A stretch of DNA of 64,000 bases from NCBI GenBank assembly GCA_003134995.1, contig PLDC01000019.1, positions 397,920 through 461,919 on the forward strand. Direction: 5' to 3'. A model generated the notes under the pieces. The model was not told the DNA's origin and ran no database searches. It worked only from the letters and a program-made list of their open reading frames with translations. A program made the position numbers and the translations under genes. Below are positions 31,034-39,443 of the stretch, one piece after another (the stretch's first letter is position 1; each line of letters starts with the position of its first letter). Source of the stretch: Acidobacteriaceae bacterium. GTDB taxonomy: Bacteria > Acidobacteriota > Terriglobia > Terriglobales > Acidobacteriaceae.

Positions 31034-32278
31034 TTAAGGCGCAACCAAAGCCAGCGCAGGCGCGCCGCCGACTTTCAATTCGCGAACCTCGCGCATCTTC
31101 ACCGTGTCGATCACCAGAATGCTGTGCTTCTGCGGAGCCATTGCGTACAGCATCTTTCCGTCATTCGCAATCACCGCGCTCCAGAAAGGCATCTTGGTCT
31201 TAATCGTCCCAACCTTGCGCCATGTGAGCATGTCGAACACGCGAAACTCTCCTGCCAGCGCGTCATTCGGCCGCAAGTTCGGAGACCGCCCGTAATCCAG
31301 ATAAAAGCGATTGTCGTAGTGCTTCGCATAATCCTTGTTATAGCCAACATAGGCACGACTGCCGTCGGGCGAACTCGGCCACGCCGCCGGAGGTACGCGG
31401 TTCGGCAGCACCGGACGCGTCACAGTGTCAGTAAATTCGTGCGTGACCAGATTCATTTTGAAAACTCCTCCGTCGCCACGCACGATCGCAATCTCCTGAT
31501 TATCCGGAACCTCAACCGCCAAAGCCGCGCCCACTCGCCTTTCCCACGGAAGCTTGATGTCTTCGTTTTGCAACTCGCGCGATTCACCGTCCACACGAAT
31601 CAGCCTGATTCGATTCGATCTCGGGCAAAGAATATCGAACTGATCTTTAGTGGGATAAGAAATGAACCGCCCCGGCCCGCAGTTTCCCAGGTGCACCGTC
31701 CTCTGCGAAAACTCGCCAGACTGCGCGTCAAACGTCGCCAGAAGAAACGCATCCGCTTCCGCCGACTTCGGCGTGTCCCTCAGAATTCGCAGCGCCAGCC
31801 CATCGCCGGAAACAGCCATCGTCGAAAATGACGGCAGCACATTGCCCACTTCGCGGTCATCCACCGAGCTCCTTTGCACCGCCACGCCGCGCGCGGTGTC
31901 GATCGCCGCAAGCTCGCTCGAATCTCCCTGCGTAATCGACGCAACATACAGCCGGCTTCCATCTGGCGATAGCGCGAAATCCGTATTGCCGCCAGTGCGA
32001 ATGCTGCCCATGACTTTGCCGGCTTCAGGCTCGACCAGCCATACGCGCCCTCCAGGCCCACCCGCATCCGGTTTCGCATCGAGCACATACAGCCAACCAG
32101 CCTCAGGCTTGGTCCAACTCTCAACTTCAATCTTCGACTGCGCCGAAGCGCCGGCCTGCGTGGCCGAACTGGTTTGCCCAACTGCCGCGCCCGCCCAGGC
32201 CGGACGATCCGCCAAGCCGAGCGCAAACAATAAAGATATGGAAAGGAGAGACAAGCACGACAGGAGATTCGCTTTCAT
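31034..32278 (-). CDS. Secreted YVTN-type beta-propeller protein
   Basis: About 414 residues from ATG 32278 (GGAGG six bases upstream), with a signal peptide (MKANLLSCLSLLSISLLFALG). The body is a run of WD/YVTN-like blades such as DFALSPDGSRLYVAS, SSPDGSRAYVGYN and IANDGKMLYAMAPQ, resembling the beta subunit of amine dehydrogenases. No cofactor-binding residues can be assigned. It probably acts in the periplasm as a binding scaffold or dehydrogenase-like subunit. Confidence 0.75.
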   Translation of the reverse strand: MKANLLSCLSLLSISLLFALGLADRPAWAGAAVGQTSSATQAGASAQSKIEVESWTKPEAGWLYVLDAKPDAGGPGGRVWLVEPEAGKVMGSIRTGGNTDFALSPDGSRLYVASITQGDSSELAAIDTARGVAVQRSSVDDREVGNVLPSFSTMAVSGDGLALRILRDTPKSAEADAFLLATFDAQSGEFSQRTVHLGNCGPGRFISYPTKDQFDILCPRSNRIRLIRVDGESRELQNEDIKLPWERRVGAALAVEVPDNQEIAIVRGDGGVFKMNLVTHEFTDTVTRPVLPNRVPPAAWPSSPDGSRAYVGYNKDYAKHYDNRFYLDYGRSPNLRPNDALAGEFRVFDMLTWRKVGTIKTKMPFWSAVIANDGKMLYAMAPQKHSILVIDTVKMREVRELKVGGAPALALVAP

Positions 32279-32701
32279 ACATCGCCTCCACAACTCCGGC
32301 GTACTGCGAACTGCTTACCAGAGCTGCCCCGTCATCCGGTTAGACGTGAGACCAGAACAAAGGCTTTACAGAGAAAAGTATAGATACTGCAAATGTATGT
32401 AAAGACGAAAACATCTTCGTGAAAAGCAACTGCAATGCCAAAAATCGAAGCGCGCACGGTTCCGCGTAATTCATTTGTTTTCACGGAGCAAGGCTGGCAG
32501 CGCGCTCGCCAAAGCAAGGGCTGGATCCAGGATCGGTGGCTATCCTGAGCCAGCGTGGTGGTTTTCAGCCAACCGTGGTGCAACAGTCAACTCCCTGTAA
32601 GCAGCTCATGTAAACTTGCTTCTTCCTCGGCGCAGGGTCCAAAATACTGCTCGTGCTAAACCGTCCGCAGTTTGTATCGATCTCGCCTCTGAGGTTGAAT
32701 C
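32279..32701. other. Intergenic region between divergent genes
   Basis: 423 bases without a convincing gene. It is more AT-rich than its surroundings around 32360-32420 and should contain the promoters of the propeller gene and the Sel1 gene. I could not assign individual boxes. An 83-codon reverse ORF here has no recognisable content. Confidence 0.5.
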
Positions 32702-33199
32702 GTGAATAGAACTCTTTCACGGTTGGTTGTCTTCTCGGCGGTGGCCTGCATTGGCGCAATTGCCCAGATCCCTTCGCCTCAACCCACCACACCCGCATCC
32801 CAAGTCCAACTCGGCAATACATATCTGCAACAGAAGGAATATTCCCTGGCTCTGACTTGGTTCCGCAAAGCGGCAGAGCAAGGTAATTCCGCCGCGCAAA
32901 ACAATATCGGATGGCTTTACGAGAACGGGTTTGGGGTTCAGCAAGACTATGCCGAGGCCATGGCGTGGTTCTCCAAGGCGGCCAGCCAGCACAATGCCGA
33001 CGGACAGAACAACCTCGGCTGGCTCTACCACGAAGGCTGGGGAGTGAAACAGGATTACGCCGAAGCCCTGACCTGGTTCCGTAAAGCCGCAGACCAAGGA
33101 AACAGTCGGGCCCAGGAAAACCTCGCGCTTCTTTATCAAAATGGACTCGGAACAAGTCAGGACTATGCCGAGGCGCTAACTTGGGCGACAAACGGCTAG
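32702..33199 (+). pseudogene. Sel1/TonB-C protein, 5' fragment cut by an IS
   Basis: The GTG start has GAGG seven bases upstream. A signal peptide (MNRTLSRLVVFSAVACIGAIA) leads into Sel1 repeats of 36 residues such as GNSAAQNNIGWLYENGFGVQQDY. The frame runs seven codons into the IS and stops at TAG 33197. Joining 32702-33183 to 35486-36311 gives an uninterrupted 435-residue product reading EALTWLHKAADQG across the joint, so the parent gene was intact just before insertion. A truncated, secreted Sel1 protein may still be made. Confidence 0.9.
33176..33183. repeat. Target-site duplication, left copy
   Basis: CTAACTTG, repeated directly at 35478-35485. Eight bases is the usual duplication length of IS1595 elements. 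Confidence 0.92.
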
Positions 33200-33209
33200 A
33201 CGCACATGT
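33184..33209. repeat. Left terminal inverted repeat of the IS
   Basis: Starts GGCGACAAACGGCTAG and ends CACATGT; it pairs with 35452-35477 with four mismatches. Confidence 0.92.
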
Positions 33210-33221
33210 CGCAAACATTTA

Positions 33222-34241
33222 CTAATTCGTTGGAGCCTTGCAAACGATCTCATCGATTGCTGAAGGTGAGATTTTCGGTTGGGTGTATTGTGGTAGCGGG
33301 TAGAGCAAGTTGGAATCTTGCTGGTTGTAGGCGGCACACGCCTCATGCCGTAATTGGGTGGAAGAAGTCGGATCAAATGGGTAATTGTCGAAGGTGCCGC
33401 AGAATGTTTGCCAATGGTGGACACCAAAAACATCGACGTAGTCGGCACGCCCGAATGAGGCTATGTAGGTTTGTCCGCTATTGAAATCGTCCATATTGAC
33501 GGTCTTACGGTCAATAAAATGGTTGTCTTTGTCGATGATGTTAGGCCGCGTAAGAACTGGTTGGTTGGGGTTTACATTCCCCTTGGCGGTGTCGTGGTAC
33601 ACATTCTTGTCAGTTACTCTGGGTTCGTAACCATGCGGAAGGAGTTGAACGGTAAATTTAATTAGGACGTTCGTCAGGCCAGATTTCCCGATGTCATTAT
33701 ATGAAAAATAGACATCAATGGATTTCCAGGTTTTCGCCGCCTCTTCCAGCGATGCTTGGTCTTGCCCTGCTAGGGGAGGCATTACAAACGGACGGGTCGT
33801 ACCCATGCTAAGAAATCCGGACTCATCTCGAATGGCGATAGATGCTTGGGCGACAGTGCCCGACGCCGCGCTATGGCTGTCGGCCTCCCCAGCTTCGTAT
33901 TCGAGCAGAGTCTGTCTGGCAATCTTGGCGCTCATGCAGGCATCGTAGGCAGCGTTCTGAGTAGCTTTCGTAGCAATGATCATTTGATTAAGCTGCAAAT
34001 AATAAACGCGAATAGTACCGGCTGTTAATATGGCCAGAATGATGGATAGGTAGAAAGTAGCATGGTTGATCCAATGGACTCTTCCCGTCGGCTTCTGGGA
34101 ATCTTCTTCCTCTTGATAGGAGCGGGTTGTGGGCTCGTTGCTCATTACGCCCTGCTCTGGAAGGTTGGTTCTTGGGTCTTGCCCAAACGGTTGACCATCG
34201 GGATTCCCGGATGGGGGATTGCTTCCATTCTCCTGTGGCAC
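33222..34241 (-). CDS. IS passenger protein, membrane-anchored, unknown function
   Basis: 339 residues from a GTG with AGGAG upstream. Residues 1-50 are polar and Pro/Gln-rich; one hydrophobic segment follows at about 57-80 (FYLSIILAILTAGTIRVYYL), then an extracytoplasmic-looking domain containing YFSYNDIGKSGLTNVLIKF and two late cysteines. I recognise no family with confidence. It lies downstream of the transposase in the same direction but with about 190 bases between, so it is a separate cargo gene of the element. Confidence 0.7.
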   Translation of the reverse strand: MPQENGSNPPSGNPDGQPFGQDPRTNLPEQGVMSNEPTTRSYQEEEDSQKPTGRVHWINHATFYLSIILAILTAGTIRVYYLQLNQMIIATKATQNAAYDACMSAKIARQTLLEYEAGEADSHSAASGTVAQASIAIRDESGFLSMGTTRPFVMPPLAGQDQASLEEAAKTWKSIDVYFSYNDIGKSGLTNVLIKFTVQLLPHGYEPRVTDKNVYHDTAKGNVNPNQPVLTRPNIIDKDNHFIDRKTVNMDDFNSGQTYIASFGRADYVDVFGVHHWQTFCGTFDNYPFDPTSSTQLRHEACAAYNQQDSNLLYPLPQYTQPKISPSAIDEIVCKAPTN

Positions 34242-34275
34242 GGGTTCACGCTCCTGATGACTCCTTGAGAGTGCG

Positions 34276-34434
34276 ATGAAAATTATGAAACCTGAATATA
34301 CCGAAGGCCCAGAAGCACTAGCAAACTTTGAACGGTTTACAACCGCGATTCTACAGGCTAATCCGAAAAAGAAAAAGAAGCAGGCTAAGAAGCCTGCTTC
34401 TGTGCGGAAGCCGAAGAAAGCCGACAGGGACTAG
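34276..34434 (+). CDS. Small lysine-rich ORF inside the IS
   Basis: A 52-codon frame starting MKIMKPEYTEGPEALANFE and ending in a strongly basic tail (about twenty Lys/Arg in the last 30 residues). It faces the transposase gene and the two stops share a CTAG at 34431-34434. The contrast of an ordered acidic start and a basic end looks like a real small nucleic-acid-binding protein, but the ribosome site is weak. Function unknown; a role in regulating transposition is only a possibility. Confidence 0.55.
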   Translation: MKIMKPEYTEGPEALANFERFTTAILQANPKKKKKQAKKPASVRKPKKADRD

Positions 34435-35429
34435 AACGGGATTGGTGTCTCCCGCGCCCCTGTCGTTTCGTGGTGGAGCGAGTCGGTTCCTTTGCCTGTG
34501 AGTTCGACATAGGTCAACCTCTTGCCGAATACTTGGCTCATGGCTAGCTCGAAACGCTGGGAATCGTTCATGTCCTTGCGTGTGTTATAGCGGAAAGTCT
34601 GCTCGTCAAGGTAGCGATGAAGATGAAAAGGTTCGACCGATACGTAGGTTCCCGAAATCCCGCGCTTGAGAAGCGACCAGAAATTCTCAAGGCCGTTGGT
34701 GTGTACGCGGCCATCTACGTATTGAACGGCATGGTCTACAACTTGGTGCGCGTAGTCGGTAGCGAGTCCTTCATAGGAAAGCAGGGCATCAGAGTAGAGA
34801 GCCGCGCCAGCAGTGACATGCTTGCGTACTTCGCCTTGCAGTGCTGCCTTCTTGCGATTCGGTACGACGGTGGTGCGAATCTTTCCGCCGCGTTCAAGGA
34901 TTCCCATTACGGCGGTTTTGTCTTTCGTGCCAGTGCCGGTGATGCGGCGCTTGCGTTCGCTAACGTGCATGTTCCGAGCTTTTCCACCAATGAACGATTC
35001 GTCTACTTCGATTTCGCCGCTGCCACCGCCGAGCTTAGACCCGAAGAAATCATCCTGCATGACCTTGCGGATTCGCTGAAGCATAAACCATGCCGACTCC
35101 TGATGAAGCCCCAAGGCTTTGCCAAGCTCGTAACTGCTGATTCCGTTCTTACAGTTGCACAGCATCCAAAATGCCGTCATCCACTTGTCGAGAGTGATGG
35201 GCGAATCTTCCATGATCGTGCCAACCTTCAAGGTGAACTGCTTCTTGCAGGTATAGCAGAACCAGATGCGCCGCGTCTTGATAAACGAGTGCTTTGCCGT
35301 GTTGCAGCGTGGACACGTAACCTTGCCATCGGGCCAGCGCAACTTGGTCGCGTAGGCGAAGCAGCGGTCAGGATCGGAGAAATAAACAATGGCAGCTTGT
35401 AGCGTTTTCGGGCTTTTTGTGGCGTCCAT
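34431..35429 (-). CDS. IS1595-family (ISXO2-like) transposase
   Basis: 332 residues from ATG 35429. The N-terminus has a zinc ribbon (CPRCNTAKH ... CYTCKKQF). The catalytic domain shows the DDE-like residues of the family: EVDESFIGGK, ALYSDALLSYEG, and HTNGLENFWSLLKRGI. All look intact, so the element may still be active. An in-frame TTG at 35435 is a less likely start. The gene reads inward from the right end. Confidence 0.95.
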   Translation of the reverse strand: MDATKSPKTLQAAIVYFSDPDRCFAYATKLRWPDGKVTCPRCNTAKHSFIKTRRIWFCYTCKKQFTLKVGTIMEDSPITLDKWMTAFWMLCNCKNGISSYELGKALGLHQESAWFMLQRIRKVMQDDFFGSKLGGGSGEIEVDESFIGGKARNMHVSERKRRITGTGTKDKTAVMGILERGGKIRTTVVPNRKKAALQGEVRKHVTAGAALYSDALLSYEGLATDYAHQVVDHAVQYVDGRVHTNGLENFWSLLKRGISGTYVSVEPFHLHRYLDEQTFRYNTRKDMNDSQRFELAMSQVFGKRLTYVELTGKGTDSLHHETTGARETPIPF

Positions 35430-35451
35430 GACCAAATACTACACTAAGCGC

Positions 35452-35477
35452 ACATGTGTGTCAAGCCGTTTCTTGCC
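35452..35477. repeat. Right terminal inverted repeat of the IS
   Basis: Complement of the left repeat with four mismatches. It contains an ATG (35454) that is in frame with the 3' fragment of the interrupted Sel1 gene. Confidence 0.92.
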
Positions 35478-36311
35478 CTAACTTGGCTACACAAGGCCGC
35501 GGATCAGGGCAGCGCGAGCGCCCAGGTAAATATCGGCTACTTCTACCAGAACGGCTGGGGAGTAAAGCAGGATTACGCGGAAGCGATGAGATGGTATCTC
35601 GGCCCAGCCAATAAGGGCAACGCTTATGCACAGACGGATATAGGTTGGCTTTATGAAAACGGTCGCGGAGTCGCCCGCGACTATGCGGTCGCCATGGCTT
35701 GGCATTACAGAGCAGCGCGTCAGGGCCATGCCCAGGCGCTGAATGCGATTGGATGGCTCTACCAAAACGGCAGTGGAGTAGATCAGGACTATGCCAAAGC
35801 TTCCGATTGGTACCGCAAGGCCGCAGAGCAAGGTAACAGTGACGCGATGAACAATCTAGGCCGGCTCTACGATCAAGGCCTTGGAGTTCACCAGGATTCC
35901 ACCGAGGCGGCTGAGTGGTATCGCAAGGCGATCGCGAAAGGCAATACGCGGGCATCACTCAACCTCGCGCTCCTCCTACACCCGGAGATGCCTCAGCCGA
36001 CTGGGATGACTCAAGTTTGTACCGAAACAAACTCATCCTCCTGCGTTACCCCTCCCAAGGTTCTGTCCTCTGTGGATCCCGAATACTCGAAGCAAGCCTC
36101 GGATGCGAAGTACCATGGAACGTGCGTGCTTGGATTGATCGTGGGCGCCGACGGCGTGCCCAGAAACGTTCGTGTGCTAGTCAGCCTCGGGATGGGACTC
36201 GATGAGAAGGCAGTGGAAGCGGTGCAGAAGTGGAAGTTTGAGCCCGGCATGAAAGACGGCAAGCCCGTCGCTGTTGAATTAGCAGTCGAAGTAGATTTTC
36301 AGCTCAAGTGA
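35454..36311 (+). pseudogene. Sel1/TonB-C protein, 3' fragment
   Basis: The original coding sequence resumes at 35486. It holds about four more Sel1 repeats (ASAQVNIGYFYQNGWGVKQDY and similar) and a C-terminal TonB-like domain (about the last 85 residues, ending AVEAVQKWKFEPGMKDGKPV). The frame is open back to an ATG within the IS terminal repeat, giving a possible 285-residue product without signal peptide. No ribosome site precedes that ATG. The intact protein was probably periplasmic, linking Sel1 scaffolding to a TonB-type partner. Confidence 0.88.
35478..35485. repeat. Target-site duplication, right copy
   Basis: CTAACTTG, identical to 33176-33183. Confidence 0.92.
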
Positions 36312-36333
36312 GCACGGCCGAGCGCTTCCTCTC

Positions 36334-37218
36334 TCACTGCTCGATCTTCGTACCCAACCCCGCATACAGGTAGTTTTCCCCGTACGCCTTCTTCAATCGC
36401 GCAAATGCAGGTTCGCCCGTGCAATGTCCCGGCGCGATCCTCTGCACCTTCCACTTCGTCTTTAAATTCTCCACCAGCGCGTCAATCTCTTCCACCGGCG
36501 TCGTCACCAGATGCAATCCCCCGAAAACAATCTCCGTCCTCGCATCCACCGCGCTGGCCGCTTCCAGAATCGCTTCAATGCCCGAGTGCGAGCACCCGTC
36601 CACCAGCAGCAATCCATTCGGCCTTTTGATCGCCAATGTTAATTCTGGCAGTTCCAGCGTTCCTTTCTTCTGCGAAACAGTTCGTAGAAGAAACATTCCA
36701 GGCAATACTTCCGTCGTTTGATTCACCGGTACGAAATTCCCCGTGTCATACAGCTTGCCCCACGCGAAATGTTCCGGATCCGTTCCCCCGAAATACCGCA
36801 TCTTCGCCGGCAAGCTCTCATCCGCCCGCAAGAACGTCTTCGGAAACGGCAGTCCCCCAAATCCATTCCCGCCGTCCGCGGGCACATAGACCGTAACGTT
36901 CGGATTCACCTTCAGTACGTATCTCAACCCCGTCGTGTGGTCAGCGTGCCGGTGCGAGATCACCACAAAATCCAGCTTCGTCAGGTCGATTCCCAGCGTC
37001 TTCACATTGTGTTCAAAAATCGCGGCATTGTTTCCCGTGTCAAATAAAATTCGCTTCCCGTCGTGCTCCACCAGCGCGGAAAATCCCCAATCCTTCGTCA
37101 GTTCCTTTGATTCCCCGAACGCGTCATAAAGGATGGTCACTTTATCCTGCGCCCCGCAGGCAATTGCCGCAGCGCACAACAGCAAGAAAGCCAAAATTCG
37201 CAATATGTGAATTCTCAA
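36334..37218 (-). CDS. Exported MBL-fold metallohydrolase
   Basis: 294 residues with a signal peptide (MRIHILRILAFLLLCAAAIA); a cysteine follows at 21 but the lipobox is weak. The metal-binding motif HRHADH is at 89-94, with further ligands likely in GCSHSG and PGHCTG. The segment ILYDAFGESKELTKDWGFSALVE resembles the group annotated as dihydropterin-ribofuranosylaminobenzene phosphate synthase-like metallohydrolases, but an exported protein is unlikely to do that reaction. Substrate unknown. Confidence 0.82.
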   Translation of the reverse strand: MRIHILRILAFLLLCAAAIACGAQDKVTILYDAFGESKELTKDWGFSALVEHDGKRILFDTGNNAAIFEHNVKTLGIDLTKLDFVVISHRHADHTTGLRYVLKVNPNVTVYVPADGGNGFGGLPFPKTFLRADESLPAKMRYFGGTDPEHFAWGKLYDTGNFVPVNQTTEVLPGMFLLRTVSQKKGTLELPELTLAIKRPNGLLLVDGCSHSGIEAILEAASAVDARTEIVFGGLHLVTTPVEEIDALVENLKTKWKVQRIAPGHCTGEPAFARLKKAYGENYLYAGLGTKIEQ

Positions 37219-37287
37219 GCAACACCTCCAATCAGAATTTCAGTTCATTGGCGCTCAACACGCGACGGCCTGCTGAGCTCCCCGGGC

Positions 37288-37500
37288 CTACTTCCGCGCG
37301 TAGCGCGTCTTGCACTGCGGACACTCCAGCACATGCATCTTCCCGCTCAGTGGAATAGTCGGAATGATAAAGAAGAACACCAGAAACCGCATTCCGGTCT
37401 TTTGAATAAAGTGGGCCAGGGTCCCGCAAGTTCCACAGCGCATCATTTCTGCCGTAGCTTCCGACCCCCAGAAGAAGATCTTGGTTCCAATGATCAGCAT
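37288..37500 (-). CDS. Small zinc-ribbon protein
   Basis: 70 residues: an N-terminal FFWG-containing segment, a first CGTC knuckle, a hydrophobic stretch (FLVFFFIIPTIPLSG) and a second CPQC knuckle. The pattern matches the zinc-ribbon family of small bacterial proteins with a central hydrophobic beta region. Function unknown. It lies between the MBL gene and the HxlR regulator, all reading left. Confidence 0.72.
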   Translation of the reverse strand: MLIIGTKIFFWGSEATAEMMRCGTCGTLAHFIQKTGMRFLVFFFIIPTIPLSGKMHVLECPQCKTRYARK

Positions 37501-37515
37501 AGCCGCGTCAGTTTA

Positions 37516-37884
37516 CTACGCCGTCGCCGAACTTTCACGACGGGCTATCGCTCCCTCGCCATGCCACTTCCGGCCAAGCCCTTCCAGTTGAGCCAGCACC
37601 TTCTCAATATCTTTCATGCGGTCGGTAATCCCATAGGTCACCGCCGGAGGGATGGTCTGTTCATAGTGCCGGAAAACAAACCCCGCACCCTCTAGTGTCC
37701 GAAGACGCTCTGTCAGCACGCGCGAAGAGATGCCATCCACCTGCCGCCGCAGCACGCCAAAGCGCGCGGGGCCGTTGTGGCTCAGGGCCCACAGAATGTG
37801 CAGTGTCCAGGGCCGCGCCAATAATTCGAGCAGCCCACCCATGGCACAGGGGGACGGAGATTGAGAGCGTCTCTTAGGACTCAT
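37516..37884 (-). CDS. HxlR-family transcriptional regulator
   Basis: 122 residues with the HxlR winged helix: RPWTLHILWALSHNGPARFGVLRRQV, then ISSRVLTERLRTLEGAGFVFRHYE, and YGITDRMKDIEKVLAQLEGLGRKW. A cysteine near the N-terminus (SPSPCAMGGLLELL) sits where redox-sensing members have one. It diverges from the CDGSH protein, which is the likeliest target besides itself. Confidence 0.87.
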   Translation of the reverse strand: MSPKRRSQSPSPCAMGGLLELLARPWTLHILWALSHNGPARFGVLRRQVDGISSRVLTERLRTLEGAGFVFRHYEQTIPPAVTYGITDRMKDIEKVLAQLEGLGRKWHGEGAIARRESSATA

Positions 37885-38039
37885 ATAGATACCAAGTTAC
37901 TATAAAGTGCCCACCATATAAAAGGACGGTAGTTATTTATTGTAACCAAAGGCAAGATCCGTCATCCAAGCTGGGTGCTCGATTGAAGTCCGCAGGGAAG
38001 GTCAGTTTTGCTTTAATCTAAAACCAAAAGGAGAAACAC
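37885..38039. promoter_or_regulatory. Divergent promoter region, HxlR regulator/CDGSH protein
   Basis: The region is AT-rich and holds two partly similar, oppositely turned words: AGTTACTATAAAGT near 37896 and the complement of GGTTACAATAAATAACT near 37942. They may be regulator sites. TATAAA-like boxes are present. The assignment is tentative. Confidence 0.35.
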
Positions 38040-38255
38040 ATGTCAGATCCAACCATTCAAGTTCTGCCCAAAGGTCCATACCTGGTTGCCGGGAAGGTCA
38101 CTCTTCTCGACGCCAGCGGCAACAAGATTGAGGCGGGAGAAAAAATTGCTCTCTGCCGCTGCGGCGCTTCCACCAACAAGCCGTTCTGCGACGGAGCGCA
38201 TACCAAGATCGGATTCGACGCGGCCGCTGCGGCCGTTCCCCAAAGCGCAGAATAG
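38040..38255 (+). CDS. CDGSH iron-sulfur domain protein
   Basis: 71 residues with the three-Cys-one-His [2Fe-2S] motif: C39, C41, C50 and H54 in CRCGASTNKPFCDGAH. Preceded by AAAAGGAG at good spacing. Such proteins take part in redox or Fe-S transfer reactions. Divergent from an HxlR regulator, so probably induced by a redox or chemical signal. Confidence 0.92.
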   Translation: MSDPTIQVLPKGPYLVAGKVTLLDASGNKIEAGEKIALCRCGASTNKPFCDGAHTKIGFDAAAAAVPQSAE

Positions 38256-38274
38256 TTTTGCCCTGAGAAACCGC

Positions 38275-38299
38275 GAGGGGCGCGGTGTGCGCGCCCCTC
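38275..38299. terminator. GC-rich hairpin between convergent genes
   Basis: Perfect 10-base arms GAGGGGCGCG and CGCGCCCCTC around a 5-base loop, 20 bases behind the CDGSH stop and 35 bases before the ilvE stop. No T-run, so termination is likely but not certain. Confidence 0.5.
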
Positions 38300-38334
38300 C
38301 GATTAATACAGAATTGATTTAAAACGAAACCGAG

Positions 38335-39279
38335 TTATACGCCGACCGGTTGCTTCGTCTGCACTGGCACTGGAGTCAGCCAGCCGTGGCGATCGCTTTT
38401 TTCTCCGCGGACTACGGCGTAGAACTCTTTCTGAATTGCTTTGGTGATTGGGCCGATTCCGCCTTTGCCTACTTTGATCTTGTCGACGGTGCGAATCGGA
38501 GTGATCTCGGCCGCTGTGCCGGTGAAGAAAGCTTCATCTGCGATGTAGAGCATTTCGCGCGGGATCATCTGCTCGACGATGGGAATGCCAAGATCGCGCG
38601 CGATCTGCAGCGTTGAATCGCGCGTAATGCCGGGCAGCACGGAGTTGCCGAGCGGCGCGGTGATCAGTTTTTCGTGATGCACGATGAAGACGTTCTCGCC
38701 CGAGCCTTCGCTCACGTAGCCGTTCACGTCGAGCGCGATGCCCTCGGCGAAGCCGTTGACGATGGCTTCCATCTTGATGAGTTGCGAGTTCATGTAATTC
38801 GCGCCTGACTTCGCCATGGCCGGCAAGGTGTTCGGCGCGATGCGCGTCCAGGAGGAAACGCAGGCGTCGCAGCCATCGTTTTCTCCGCCCAGGTATTTTC
38901 CCCACGGATAATTAATGATGTAAACCTCGGTGGGCGAGTTGAAGGGATTCACTCCCGCCTCGCCATAGCCGCGGAGAATGATGGGGCGCACGTAGCAGGG
39001 CCAGACGCCGTTGCTGCCTACCACTTCGACCATCGCCTTCACCAGTTGATCGAGCGTGAAGTCGACTTCGATGCGATAGACCTTGGCGGAATTCAGCAGG
39101 CGCTCGATGTGCTCGTGCGCGCGAAAGATCGCGGGGCCGGAGGGCGGCGCGTAGCAGCGGATCCCTTCGAAGACCGAAGAGCCGTAGTGGACCACGTGCG
39201 ACATCACGTGAATCGTCGCGTCATCCCAGGGGATGAGCTTGCCATTGTGCCAGATGCTTTCCGACTTCTGAATCGCCAT
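38335..39279 (-). CDS. ilvE: Branched-chain amino acid aminotransferase
   Basis: PLP enzyme that makes or degrades Val, Leu and Ile using 2-oxoglutarate/glutamate. The start is ATG 39279 with AAGGGAG upstream; longer in-frame starts to 39429 are not family-like. About 314 residues. The PLP lysine is K157 in MAKSGANYMNSQL; EGIALDVNGYVSEGSGEN and SGTAAEITPI are conserved. No other branched-chain pathway genes are adjacent. Confidence 0.95.
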   Translation of the reverse strand: MAIQKSESIWHNGKLIPWDDATIHVMSHVVHYGSSVFEGIRCYAPPSGPAIFRAHEHIERLLNSAKVYRIEVDFTLDQLVKAMVEVVGSNGVWPCYVRPIILRGYGEAGVNPFNSPTEVYIINYPWGKYLGGENDGCDACVSSWTRIAPNTLPAMAKSGANYMNSQLIKMEAIVNGFAEGIALDVNGYVSEGSGENVFIVHHEKLITAPLGNSVLPGITRDSTLQIARDLGIPIVEQMIPREMLYIADEAFFTGTAAEITPIRTVDKIKVGKGGIGPITKAIQKEFYAVVRGEKSDRHGWLTPVPVQTKQPVGV

Positions 39280-39443
39280 GCGGACTCCCTTCAGCTGCGA
39301 GAAAACCCAACCTGCGTTACAAAACATTATAGCTGAGAGTCTGAATTCGAGACCGCTTGCGCTGGACATAAAATGCGACCACGGGGGCTGAAGCCTGCAT
39401 CTTCTGTGACGCTCGACGCGGCGCAGCACGCATTCATCTCACG

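Larger units (their letters stand above)
33184..35477. mobile_element. IS1595-family element with passenger genes (2294 bp)
   Basis: Bounded by 26-base terminal inverted repeats (22 of 26 matching) at 33184-33209 and 35452-35477 and by an 8-base direct duplication. It carries an ISXO2-like transposase, a membrane-anchored passenger protein and a 52-codon basic ORF. It splits a Sel1-repeat gene. The perfect duplication and intact parent frame suggest a recent event. Confidence 0.95.

Noticed and set aside
32332-32583. 83-codon reverse ORF in the gap before the Sel1 gene
   Set aside because: No motif, no ribosome site and unusual composition; likely chance.
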